This document shows, piece after piece, positions 34,402 to 42,569 of a stretch of 64,000 nt of DNA. Source of the DNA: Novosphingobium lentum NBRC 107847 (GTDB taxonomy: Bacteria > Pseudomonadota > Alphaproteobacteria > Sphingomonadales > Sphingomonadaceae). How positions within the stretch are numbered: the first letter of the stretch is position 1; each line of letters opens with the position of its first letter. The position numbers were made by a program, and so were the translations under genes. The notes below the pieces were generated by a model, which did not search any database, had not been told where the DNA came from, and was given only the letters and a program-made list of their open reading frames with translations. The DNA lies in assembly GCF_001590965.1 (NCBI RefSeq), contig NZ_BCTW01000008.1, positions 1 through 64,000 of the forward strand, in the 5' to 3' direction.

Positions 34402-35382
34402 ATGCGCGCCTTACTCTCTCCCGCCGGGCAGACGCCCGCAGGCTCCGGATTTTCCGAGCCCCGCACTGCCGGCCTGACCCGGGAAGAGCGGATCGCGCTG
34501 GTCGTGGCCATTGCGGCGCATGTCGCGCTGGCCGTAGCCCTGACGATGGGCGCGCCGGGCCGCAAGCCGGTGCCGCTGCCCGAGCGGATGACGGTGACGT
34601 TTTCCGATCAGGTCGCGCTGCAATCGACCTCACCCGAACCGCAGGCGCAAGCCGCGCCCGAGGTCGCACCCGATCGCGGGGAGGCCCAATCCGCGCCACA
34701 GCCCGAACCGTTGCCCGTGGTGCAGCCGCAGCCTCAACCCCCACCTCAGCCCATGCCGCAGCCTGCGCCGCGCGTGGAACCGGCACCGGTGCCGCAGCCG
34801 CGGCCGATTGCCCGACCCGCGCCCAGGGCCGTCGCGCGTCCGGTGGAGCGACCCGCCCCGCCCGTTGCTGCGCCGCGTCCACAGCCGCATCCTGCGGCCA
34901 AGCCGGCACCGGCCAAGCCCGCTGCGCGCCCGTCGGACGATCGCCCGCGCCGCCGCCCCGATGCCCCCGAAGGTGCGAGCCGCGTCGGCAACGATTTTCT
35001 CAAGGGCATTCCCGGCTCGCAGGCCGCCGGCGCCAGCAGGAACCCGCCCGCCGCCACGATCGGTCCGCAAGTCGCCGCCTCGCTGCGCGGCGCGGTGTCG
35101 CGCCAGCTCAAGCCGCACTGGGTCGCGCCGCAGGGCGTCGATGCCGACAAGCTGGTGACCGTGCTGGCGTGGGATCTCAACCCCGACGGCAGCCTGGCCG
35201 GTCGTCCGCGCGTGGTCAGCCAGGACGGCATCAACGATGCCAACCGCCCGCAGGCCGCTCGCCACGCCGAACAGGCGATCCGCGCGGTGCAGCTTGCCGC
35301 GCCGTTCGATTTGCCGGCAGAATTCTACAGCGGCTGGAAACACGTCGCCGCGTTCCGTTTCGACAGGAAATTGTCCCAATGA
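34402..35382 (+). CDS. tolA: TolA-like energy transducer
   Basis: A 326-aa inner-membrane-anchored TolA/TonB-type protein. It has a cytoplasmic N-terminus, one helix (about residues 31-49, IALVVAIAAHVALAVALT), and a long periplasmic Pro/Gln/Ala-rich spacer with repeated PQP/PAP units. A C-terminal domain of about 110 residues (RGAVSRQLKPHW ... FDLPAEFYSGWKHVAAFRF) is probably the contact with TolB/Pal. The stop overlaps tolB by ATGA. Confidence 0.9.
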   Translation: MRALLSPAGQTPAGSGFSEPRTAGLTREERIALVVAIAAHVALAVALTMGAPGRKPVPLPERMTVTFSDQVALQSTSPEPQAQAAPEVAPDRGEAQSAPQPEPLPVVQPQPQPPPQPMPQPAPRVEPAPVPQPRPIARPAPRAVARPVERPAPPVAAPRPQPHPAAKPAPAKPAARPSDDRPRRRPDAPEGASRVGNDFLKGIPGSQAAGASRNPPAATIGPQVAASLRGAVSRQLKPHWVAPQGVDADKLVTVLAWDLNPDGSLAGRPRVVSQDGINDANRPQAARHAEQAIRAVQLAAPFDLPAEFYSGWKHVAAFRFDRKLSQ

Positions 35383-36800
35383 TCTCGCCATCCTTCCCGA
35401 CCTCCCGTTCGCTTGCCGGATCGCTGGCCTTGGCGTTTGCGCTGCTCGCCGGCCCGGCCATCGCGCAGAAGGCGTCGCTGCCGGTGTCGAGTGCGCCGAC
35501 CGCAGCCGCGACCGATGCAGCTGCCGACACGGGCGGACTGACCGGGTCCGTGTCCGACGAATCGACTTGGCAGGACCTCGGCATCGCCATCCCGGCGTTT
35601 GCCACCGACAGCGAAGTGCCGACCGCGGCCGAAGGCGGCAATACCGCTGCATTGGGGCGCAACCTGGCGGGAGTGATCACTGCCGATCTGAAGAACAACG
35701 GCCTGTTCAAGCCGACCGGGCCCGATGCCTTGCCCGGCATCGCCTATCCCGAAGTCGCCGCGCCGCTATTCCCGACGTGGCGCTCGCGCGGCAGCGAGAT
35801 GCTGGTGCAGGGTTTCGTCAAGGGCGCGGCGGATGGCAGGCTGACGGTCGGCTGCTATCTTTACGACGTGGCGCTGGGCACCGAACTGGCGCGGCAGGGC
35901 TATGTCGTGCAGCCGGGCGAATGGCGCCGCGCCGCGCACAAATGCGCCGACATGGTCTATTCGCGGCTCTCGGGCGAAAGCCCGTTCTTCGACAGCCGCA
36001 TCGCCTATATCGCGGAGACCGGGCCCAAGAACCACCGGGTCAAGCGGCTGGCGATCATGGATTCGGACGGCGCCAACCACCGCTTCATCACCAACGGGCA
36101 GGCCACCGCGCTGACCCCGCGCTATTCGCCCGACTACAAGTCGATCGTGTACCTGTCGTACCTCAACGGCTTTCCGCGCATCTTCGTCTACGATATCGGC
36201 AGCGGCCACCAGCGGCTGGTGACGCAAAGCACCAACGCCACGTTCGCGCCACGCTGGTCGCCCGATGGCAAGACGATCCTCTATTCGATGGCCGTGGCCG
36301 GCAACACCGACATCTATCGCGTATCGGCGCAAGGCGGTCCCTCGACCCGGCTGACCGATTCGCCGGGGATCGACGTCGGCGGCAGCTACTCGCCCGATGG
36401 CAGCAAGATCGTGTTCGAAAGCGACCGGTCGGGCAGCCAGCAAGTCTATGTGATGAACGCCGATGGATCGGACCAGCGCCGCATCAGCTTTGGCGGTGGC
36501 CGCGCGGCGACGCCCGAATGGAGCCCGCGCGGCGACCAGATCGCGTTCACCTCGATCGCCGGAAACTTCCGCATCGCGGTGATGAGCCCGGCGGGCGGAT
36601 CGGTCCGGACGCTCACCGACAGCTGGCAGGACGAAGCGCCGACCTGGTCGCCCAACGGCCGCATCATCCAGTTTTTCCGCACCGCCAAGGGTTCGGGCAA
36701 GGGTTCGCTGTGGCAGGTCGATCTGACCGGCAGCAACGAACGCCGCCTCAACACCCCGGTCGATGCGTCCGACCCCGCCTGGGGACCCGTTCTGCCTTGA
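35379..36800 (+). CDS. tolB: Tol-Pal system periplasmic protein TolB
   Basis: A 473-aa periplasmic protein with a signal peptide (ALAFALLAGPAIAQ), an Ala/Thr-rich linker, an N-terminal TolB domain (about 65-190) and a six-bladed beta-propeller with repeated SPDG blocks (PRWSPDGKTILYS, SYSPDGSKIVFES, EWSPRGDQIAFTS, TWSPNG). It binds Pal and TolA. ATGA overlap with tolA shows coupling. Confidence 0.97.
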   Translation: MISPSFPTSRSLAGSLALAFALLAGPAIAQKASLPVSSAPTAAATDAAADTGGLTGSVSDESTWQDLGIAIPAFATDSEVPTAAEGGNTAALGRNLAGVITADLKNNGLFKPTGPDALPGIAYPEVAAPLFPTWRSRGSEMLVQGFVKGAADGRLTVGCYLYDVALGTELARQGYVVQPGEWRRAAHKCADMVYSRLSGESPFFDSRIAYIAETGPKNHRVKRLAIMDSDGANHRFITNGQATALTPRYSPDYKSIVYLSYLNGFPRIFVYDIGSGHQRLVTQSTNATFAPRWSPDGKTILYSMAVAGNTDIYRVSAQGGPSTRLTDSPGIDVGGSYSPDGSKIVFESDRSGSQQVYVMNADGSDQRRISFGGGRAATPEWSPRGDQIAFTSIAGNFRIAVMSPAGGSVRTLTDSWQDEAPTWSPNGRIIQFFRTAKGSGKGSLWQVDLTGSNERRLNTPVDASDPAWGPVLP

Positions 36801-36858
36801 GCGGGTTTTTGAATCAGCCGATACGGGTCGCACCGTTGACGAGCGAAGGAGACTAGCC

Positions 36859-37389
36859 ATGCCCCGTCTACTTTTTGGATCGCGCCCCATTTTCGCGGCG
36901 ACAGTGATCGCCGGCAGCCTTGCGCTGGCCGCGTGTGGCGCCAAGGCGCCCAAGCAACTGCCGCCCGAACCGGGCACCGGATCGACCACCACGACCATGC
37001 CGCCGGCCGGTCCGACCGCGCCGGTGCCGGGCAGCCAGGCCGATTTCGTCGCCTCGGTTGCGTCCGATACGATCCATTTCGACACCGACCGGTTCAACAT
37101 CGACACCGCATCGATGGCGACCTTGCAGAGCCAGGCGCAGTGGCTGGGGCGCTATCCCGCCAAGCGCGTGACGCTGGAAGGGCATTGCGACGAACGCGGC
37201 ACGCGCGATTACAACATCGCGCTGGGTGAGCGCCGCGCCAACTCGGCCAAGAACTATCTCGTCAGCCTGGGCGTCGACGCCGCGCGCATCACCACGGTCA
37301 GCTACGGCAAGGAACGCCCCATTGCGCTGGGTTCCGATGAAGCGAGCTGGGCACAGAACCGGCGCGCAGTCACCGTCACCGTTCAGTAG
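36859..37389 (+). CDS. pal: Peptidoglycan-associated lipoprotein Pal
   Basis: A 176-aa outer-membrane lipoprotein. Seen: signal peptide with lipobox LAAC, a Pro/Thr-rich linker, and an OmpA-like domain with HFDTDRFNID, LEGHCDERGTRDYNIALGERRA and the terminal RRAVTVTVQ. It anchors the outer membrane to peptidoglycan and ends the tol-pal operon. GAAGGAG precedes the start. Confidence 0.97.
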   Translation: MPRLLFGSRPIFAATVIAGSLALAACGAKAPKQLPPEPGTGSTTTTMPPAGPTAPVPGSQADFVASVASDTIHFDTDRFNIDTASMATLQSQAQWLGRYPAKRVTLEGHCDERGTRDYNIALGERRANSAKNYLVSLGVDAARITTVSYGKERPIALGSDEASWAQNRRAVTVTVQ

Positions 37390-37525
37390 CGTCGGTTCCG
37401 CCAATCCGGCGTAATCCCGGTGCTTGCGCAAAAAGGGACTTTCCACCCGCGCCATCCCGTCGCAAAGGCGGGGATTCATAGCGCGGGCGACTCCCGGGCT
37501 GGCTTATACCGATCGAGGCGTAGCG

Positions 37526-38059
37526 ATGGCCCGGCATGGACGATCCACCGACTGGGGCTTTCCCCGATGGCGCGGCTATAGCGGCGGCCGCGAAGCCGCG
37601 CCCGTGCGGTTGTGCGATCGCTCGGGCTGCGATGACCGGGGCGATTGCCCCGCGCCCAAATCGCCCAACAGCCCCGAACGCTGGTACTTCTGCGAGAAGC
37701 ACGCAGCCGAATACAACTCGGGCTGGAACTATTTCGAAGGGCTGAGCAAGGAAGAAGCCGCCGCGCGCGAAAGCGACGAGCGGCGCGATGCCGGCGGCTA
37801 CAGCGAGGCGGCGCACTATGCCTGGGCCGGATCGGGCGATGGCAGCCGCACCCGCGATGAAATGCGCGCGCTCGACCTGCTGGGGCTGGAGCCCGATGCC
37901 GATTTCGAGGCGGTCAAGAAGGCGTGGCGGTCCAAGGCCAAGGAAGTCCACCCCGACGTCCGTCCGGGCGATGCCGATGCCGCGAAAGCGTTCCAGGCGC
38001 TGCAACTGGCCTACGAAGTGCTCCGCGCGGGCGAGGAGCGCCGCGAATGGAAGGGCTGA
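37526..38059 (+). CDS. J-domain (DnaJ-like) protein
   Basis: A 177-aa protein with a C-terminal J domain (about residues 115-175): ALDLLGLEPDADFEAVKKAWRSKAK followed by the DnaK-contacting HPD in EVHPDVRPGD. The N-terminal half has cysteines (LCDRSGCDDRGDC) that resemble a zinc site, and WYFCEKH. It probably stimulates DnaK on particular clients. The ATG at 37526 was chosen because upstream sequence is not homologous in character. Confidence 0.88.
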   Translation: MARHGRSTDWGFPRWRGYSGGREAAPVRLCDRSGCDDRGDCPAPKSPNSPERWYFCEKHAAEYNSGWNYFEGLSKEEAAARESDERRDAGGYSEAAHYAWAGSGDGSRTRDEMRALDLLGLEPDADFEAVKKAWRSKAKEVHPDVRPGDADAAKAFQALQLAYEVLRAGEERREWKG

Positions 38060-38090
38060 CCGGGCCGAACGACTGCATCAATGCCAACCC

Positions 38091-38152
38091 CGTTCGTGTC
38101 GAGCGTAGTCGAGACATGTCGCGCGGTGTCTCGACTACGCTCGACACGAACG
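38091..38152. repeat. Perfect 26-bp inverted repeat, family C
   Basis: The arms cgttcgtgtcgagcgtagtc (+gagaca) and the exact reverse complement enclose a 10-nt loop, tgtcgcgcgg. Located between the convergent J-domain and cca genes, it is well placed to terminate both transcripts. A degenerate copy lies at 28460. Confidence 0.8.
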
Positions 38153-38177
38153 GGCGGCGCGTTTTGAACCGGAAGAT

Positions 38178-39389
38178 TTAGGCAGCGTTGCCCTGCAACG
38201 TCGCCTCCAGCAATTCCGCCACGCGGGCTGCATCGGGAAAGCCTTCTGCCACCCACCGCGCCTCGACCGTCTGGAGGATTCGCGCCACCTCCGGGCCGGG
38301 ACCGATGCCGCGCGCGACGATGTCGCCGCCCTTGATCGGTAGCCGCGGCTTTTCCCAGCCAGCGAGCGGCGCAACCGACTGTCCCGCGATCAGCAACCGG
38401 TCGATCGCCGCATCGCGGCCGATCCGATAGGCCAGCGCGCGCGGATCGCCGGTGGACGAGGCATCGTCGCCGCGGGCCACCACCGACAGGCGCTTGCGCT
38501 GCGCGATCGACAGCCGCAGCCGCGCGGCCAGCTGCTCCGCCAGCGCGGGCTCAGGCGGCAGCAGCGCCGCCAGCCGCCGCAATCCGTCGCGCGCAACGCC
38601 TTGTGACCGTTCCTCCATCACGAGTGCGGCAAGCGCCTGCGGGCCGGCCTCGCGCACTTCGGGCAGGACTTCGCGCAGCACACCCAGTTCGGCCATTCGC
38701 GCGACGGTCGGCGCTGGATCGGGCAACGCCAGCAGGTTGAGGAGTTCCCAGCCCACCCGTTCGCGCGACAGCGCCTTCATCCCGGGCGCGAGTCGGGCGC
38801 AGGCGCTTTCGGCCTCCGTATCGGCAGGCAGCGAGCCGAACCGCGCCTGGAAGCGGAAATAGCGCAGGATGCGCAAGTAATCCTCACGGATGCGCTGCTC
38901 GGGATCGCCGATGAAGCGCACCCGCCGCGCCGCCAGATCGTCCAGCCCGCCGAAATAGTCGGCCACCGTCAGCTCGTGCGGATCGGCGTAAAGCGCGTTG
39001 ATGGTGAAATCGCGCCGCGCCGCGTCGTCGCGCCAGTCGGACGAAAACGCCACGGTGGCGCGGCGGCCGTCGGTCGAGACATCGCGGCGCAGCGTGGTGA
39101 TCTCGACGTTGCCGTGCTCGCGGATCGCCGTGACGGTGCCGTGGGCCAGCCCCGTGGGTACGCTGCGGATGCCCGCGGCGTCGAGCCGGGCGATCACCTC
39201 GACCGGTTCGAGCGTGGTCGCCACGTCGATGTCGGCCACCTCCTGCCCCAGCAGCGTATCGCGCACCGCGCCGCCGACAAACCGGCAGGCTTCGCCGGCG
39301 GGATCGAGCGCGGTGAGCAGTTCGGCCAGGTCCGCGCGCTGCGTCCATGGCGCGGGCGGCAGGCGAGTGATGGGTCCGCCTTCAGCCAT
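38178..39389 (-). CDS. cca: CCA tRNA nucleotidyltransferase / poly(A) polymerase family protein
   Basis: A 403-aa class II nucleotidyltransferase. Seen: FVGGAVRDTLLG, the catalytic ADIDVATTLEP (DxD), RRDFTINALY, GDPEQRIREDYLRILRYFRFQARFG. It adds or repairs the 3' CCA of tRNA; a poly(A) polymerase role cannot be excluded. The ATG at 39389 overlaps the end of the Nudix gene by 8 bp, indicating an operon with the Nudix and DUF1285 genes. Confidence 0.92.
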   Translation of the reverse strand: MAEGGPITRLPPAPWTQRADLAELLTALDPAGEACRFVGGAVRDTLLGQEVADIDVATTLEPVEVIARLDAAGIRSVPTGLAHGTVTAIREHGNVEITTLRRDVSTDGRRATVAFSSDWRDDAARRDFTINALYADPHELTVADYFGGLDDLAARRVRFIGDPEQRIREDYLRILRYFRFQARFGSLPADTEAESACARLAPGMKALSRERVGWELLNLLALPDPAPTVARMAELGVLREVLPEVREAGPQALAALVMEERSQGVARDGLRRLAALLPPEPALAEQLAARLRLSIAQRKRLSVVARGDDASSTGDPRALAYRIGRDAAIDRLLIAGQSVAPLAGWEKPRLPIKGGDIVARGIGPGPEVARILQTVEARWVAEGFPDAARVAELLEATLQGNAA

Positions 39390-39978
39390 GCCAGGCGATC
39401 CTGCGCGCAAGGTTGGCGATCATTCCGGCGGTCACGCCCCAGATGCGATGGCCATTCCACAAGATTTCGAGATAATCGCGCGTCACGCCGTTCCAGGTGC
39501 CCGTTTTGACCTGGTGGTTCGCCGAATCGAGGATATAGCCGAACGGCGGTTCGAACCAGTCGGCCACTTCGTGCGGGTTGGGATGGATCGGCAGGTCGGC
39601 CGGTATCACCGCCAGCACCGGGGTAATGACATAGCCCGAGCCGGTGCTGTAGCGGTCGCTCGCGCCGATCACGGTGACATCGGCGGCGCGGATGCCCAGC
39701 TCTTCCTCGGCCTCACGCAACGCGGCTTCGATCGCGGATTCGCCGGGATCGATCTTGCCGCCGGGAAACGCCGCCTGGCCGGGGTGCGAGCGCATGTTGG
39801 TGGGGCGATGGATGACCAGCACCCCGGGTTCCGCCCGGTCGGTGACGGCCACCAGCACCGCAGCTTCGCGAAGATCCTCGCGTCCGGAAAAGCGCGAATC
39901 GTCGCGCAGTCCTTCCACCGGCTCGGCATGCCCGGCGCCATACAGCGATTGCAGCCGGTCGATCAGCGGCGCGGTCAT
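39382..39978 (-). CDS. Nudix hydrolase, CoA pyrophosphatase-like (NudL type)
   Basis: A 198-aa Nudix protein. The Nudix box GGKIDPGESAIEAALREAEEELG is complete, preceded by the NudL/CoA-pyrophosphatase block RSHPGQAAFPGGK. It probably cleaves CoA or its derivatives. ATGA overlap with the DUF1285 gene upstream and 8-bp overlap with cca downstream. Confidence 0.92.
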   Translation of the reverse strand: MTAPLIDRLQSLYGAGHAEPVEGLRDDSRFSGREDLREAAVLVAVTDRAEPGVLVIHRPTNMRSHPGQAAFPGGKIDPGESAIEAALREAEEELGIRAADVTVIGASDRYSTGSGYVITPVLAVIPADLPIHPNPHEVADWFEPPFGYILDSANHQVKTGTWNGVTRDYLEILWNGHRIWGVTAGMIANLARRIAWHG

Positions 39979-40547
39979 GGCGCGGGCGCCAGCACGAACG
40001 TCGCGCCGTTGCTTGCCACCGCCAAATCGCCGCCATCGGCCCTATCGAGCGCGTGATCGACCAGCTGGCCATACGTGCTGCGGTTCAGCCGCGCCTCGGT
40101 GCCGTATCGCACCGCGAGGTAGATCGCGGGAACATCGGCGCTGCCCGCGATCCGCAACGGATGATCCGGCCCGGCGATCACGATGTCGTCGCTGTTGAGC
40201 CGGAACGCCAGCACCGGGCGGCCTGTGGCATCCTGCCGCACTTCGACATCGGTGGCGAGGAAGGCGGCATCGTCCACCGCGATGGCCAGGCGCTCGAACG
40301 GAGTCATCAGCCAGTGCTGGCCATCACCATCGCGCGCGAGCAGGCTTGAAAACGCGCGGACCATGGCCGGACGGGTGATCGCGCCGCCCTGGTGAAACCA
40401 CGTGCCGTCACGCGCGATGCGCATCTCGCTGTCGCCGGTCCGCTCGGGCGTCCACTGGTCCAGCGGGGGTAGGCGGCGCGCGTTCGCGGCCTCGGCCAGT
40501 TCGGCCAGCGACAGCGCGGCAAGTTCGGGAGGGGGGACATAGGGCAT
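39975..40547 (-). CDS. DUF1285 domain protein
   Basis: A 190-aa protein recognised as DUF1285 by DGTWFHQGGAITRPAMVRAFSSLLARDGDG, VEVRQDATGRPVLAFRLNSDD and VRYGTEARLNRSTYGQLVDHA. The fold is beta-rich and the function is unknown. It is coupled to the Nudix gene by a 4-bp overlap, a pairing I recall from other alphaproteobacteria. Confidence 0.88.
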   Translation of the reverse strand: MPYVPPPELAALSLAELAEAANARRLPPLDQWTPERTGDSEMRIARDGTWFHQGGAITRPAMVRAFSSLLARDGDGQHWLMTPFERLAIAVDDAAFLATDVEVRQDATGRPVLAFRLNSDDIVIAGPDHPLRIAGSADVPAIYLAVRYGTEARLNRSTYGQLVDHALDRADGGDLAVASNGATFVLAPAP

Positions 40548-40574
40548 CGTTGCAACCGCCGATGCCAGATCAGC

Positions 40575-41150
40575 CTACCCGCGCCAAGGCCCCAGCAGCC
40601 CTTCGGCCGGCAGGACGGCGGGATTGGCGCTGCGGCACAGCAGGCGGCGCTGGTCGAACGGGCCGGGCAGGCGCCATCCACCGGTGTGCGCGTTGGTGAA
40701 GCCGAAGAAGCGTTCGTAGTATTCCGGATCGCCGATCATCACTTGCGGCAACGGCGCGCGCGGATCGATCGCGGCGATGCTCGCCAGCACCAGCGCCTTG
40801 CCATAACCCTCGCCCTGCAGCGCGGGAAGCACGGCCACGGGGCCGACCATGATCATCGGATGACGCCGCTTGTCGGGATCGGTCAGCGCCACCGGCCAGC
40901 ACTGGATCGTGCCCGCCAGCATGTCGTCTTCATCCAGCGCGGCAAAGCTCAGCGCGGGCAGCCATTCGGTGCCCTCGCGCACCTTGTAGGCAACGCGCGC
41001 CCGGCGCTCCGGCTCGAACGCGGCGTCGAGCAAGTCCTCGACCAGAGCGCCATCGACATCGGCAAGGGGAATGATATTGGCCAAGCGGCTGGTCCGTTCG
41101 GGAGATTGCGCGGGAGCGGCGCCGATAGACGCGCGTGCGGCTGGTCGCAA
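40575..41150 (-). CDS. GNAT-family N-acetyltransferase
   Basis: A 191-aa GNAT-like protein with the acetyl-CoA loop VLPALQGEGYGKALV and a C-terminal region YYERFFGFTNAHTGGWRLPGPF typical of the YhbS-like subgroup (RLLCRSANP). Substrate unknown. The start is uncertain: ATG at 41150 gives an N-terminal tail that looks non-homologous, and a TTG at 41084 (LANIIPLADVD) is a good alternative. It lies 27 bp upstream of DUF1285 on the same strand. Confidence 0.82.
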   Translation of the reverse strand: MRPAARASIGAAPAQSPERTSRLANIIPLADVDGALVEDLLDAAFEPERRARVAYKVREGTEWLPALSFAALDEDDMLAGTIQCWPVALTDPDKRRHPMIMVGPVAVLPALQGEGYGKALVLASIAAIDPRAPLPQVMIGDPEYYERFFGFTNAHTGGWRLPGPFDQRRLLCRSANPAVLPAEGLLGPWRG

Positions 41151-41285
41151 GCGCGGGAACGCGCTAGGCCGGTGGGCGTTAGTGCCGTCGAGTGACAGGG
41201 GACCTCCGCCATCGCTTCGCGAACGCAGCCTTTAGAGCATCAGCAACCCGACGCGCGACCGGCTCTGGCCGATCGCTATCGCGCC

Positions 41286-42569
41286 TTGCGTGCGCTGACC
41301 ACGGCGCTGGCCGCGCCGCTGTCGGACGCCGACGCGACGATCCAGTCCATGGACGATGCCTCGCCTACCAAATGGCATCTGGCGCACGTCACGTGGTTTT
41401 TCGAGACATTCCTGCTGCGCGACCGTGTGCCGGGCTATCGTCTGTTCGACGATCGCTTTCCGTTCCTGTTCAACAGCTATTATGAGGCCGAAGGCGCACG
41501 CATCGGGCGGTTTGCGCGCGGGATGCTGTCGCGCCCGGCGCTGGCCGAAATCGTGGCCTGGCGTGCGCATGTCGATGATGCGATGATGCGCCTGCTGGAA
41601 CGCGATGACAGCGTAGCGGCGCTGATCGAACTGGGCCTGGCGCACGAACAACAGCATCAGGAACTGCTGCAGACCGACATCAAGCATGCGCTGTTCCAGA
41701 ACCCGCTGGGTCCGGCGCTGTGGGATCAGCCATCGCCACCGGAATTGCATCCCCGCGGAGGCGGGGACCTCGGGCCTGCGCAGCGCGGGTTTGCTCCTGC
41801 GCGAGGTCCCCGCCGTCGCGGGGACGCAGGACATGGCGGGGATGCTGGCGAAGCGCCATGGCTAACCCATCCCGGCGGTATCGTGCGGATCGGGCACGAT
41901 GGCACCCACTTCGCCTTCGATTGCGAAGGGCCGCGCCACGACGTGCTGCTGCAACCGTTCGCGCTGTCGCGCGCGCTGGTCTCCAACGCCGACTGGCTGC
42001 AGTTCATCGCCCACGGCGGCTACCGCACCGCTGCGCTGTGGCTGTCCGACGGCTGGACCTGGGTGCAGCGCGAAGGCATCGCCGCGCCGTTGTACTGGCG
42101 GCAGGATGACGGCGGATGGCAGCGCTTCACGCTCACCGGCTGGCAACCGGTCGATCCGCAGGCTCCGGTCACGCACATCTCGCAGTATGAAGCGGATGCC
42201 TTTGCTGCATGGGCGGGCGCGCGGCTGCCGCTCGAAGCCGAATGGGAAGCGCTTGCCGCCAGCCACGATAACGGCGGTGGCGTCCAGCTCGACTTGGCAG
42301 GCCCGGTCGACCCCCGCGCCGAACTGCAACCGTCGCTCCACGGCAATTGCTGGCAGTGGACGCGATCGGCGTACCTGCCCTACCCGCGTTTCCGCGTCGC
42401 CGATGGGGCAGTGGGCGAATACAACGGCAAGTTCATGAGCGGGCAGGCGGTGCTGCGCGGCAGCAGTTGCGCGACCCCGCGCGGGCACAGTCGCGAAACC
42501 TACCGAAACTTCTTCTACCCCCACCAGCGCTGGCAGTTCACCGGGCTGCGACTCGCGAAGGACCAGTAA
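41286..42569 (+). CDS. egtB: Ergothioneine biosynthesis sulfoxide synthase EgtB
   Basis: A 427-aa iron enzyme that joins hercynine with a thiol (gamma-Glu-Cys or Cys) in ergothioneine synthesis. A DinB-like N-domain carries iron ligands in KWHLAHVTWFFE and HEQQHQELL; the C-terminal FGE-sulfatase-like domain includes LPLEAEWEALA, NCWQWTRSAYLPYPRF and GSSCATPRGHSRETYRNFFYPHQRW. Residues about 155-181 are an in-frame palindromic repeat between the domains. The only standard start after the upstream TGA is TTG 41286, but homologous-looking sequence (ALADRYRALRALT) extends further upstream, so the true 5' end is doubtful. egtD follows with no gap. Confidence 0.9.
   Translation: MRALTTALAAPLSDADATIQSMDDASPTKWHLAHVTWFFETFLLRDRVPGYRLFDDRFPFLFNSYYEAEGARIGRFARGMLSRPALAEIVAWRAHVDDAMMRLLERDDSVAALIELGLAHEQQHQELLQTDIKHALFQNPLGPALWDQPSPPELHPRGGGDLGPAQRGFAPARGPRRRGDAGHGGDAGEAPWLTHPGGIVRIGHDGTHFAFDCEGPRHDVLLQPFALSRALVSNADWLQFIAHGGYRTAALWLSDGWTWVQREGIAAPLYWRQDDGGWQRFTLTGWQPVDPQAPVTHISQYEADAFAAWAGARLPLEAEWEALAASHDNGGGVQLDLAGPVDPRAELQPSLHGNCWQWTRSAYLPYPRFRVADGAVGEYNGKFMSGQAVLRGSSCATPRGHSRETYRNFFYPHQRWQFTGLRLAKDQ
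41748..41826. repeat. Palindromic repeat (family D-like) inside egtB
   Basis: The arms ccccgcggaggcggggacct and aggtccccgccgtcgcgggg, with cctgcgcagc and gctcctgcgcg inside, form a hairpin wholly within the egtB frame. It encodes a Gly/Arg/Pro-rich linker of about 27 residues (e.g. HPRGGGDLGPAQRG). Confidence 0.7.

Noticed and set aside
39540..39570. tRNA-like T-arm sequence (gcggttcgaacc).
   Set aside because: It lies inside the Nudix coding region with no acceptor or anticodon stem around it; the only tRNA found is at 49927-50001.
41192..41485. A separate 97-codon gene starting at GTG 41192.
   Set aside because: It overlaps egtB in another phase and has no coding character after the first few codons; it only marks the suspected egtB frameshift.
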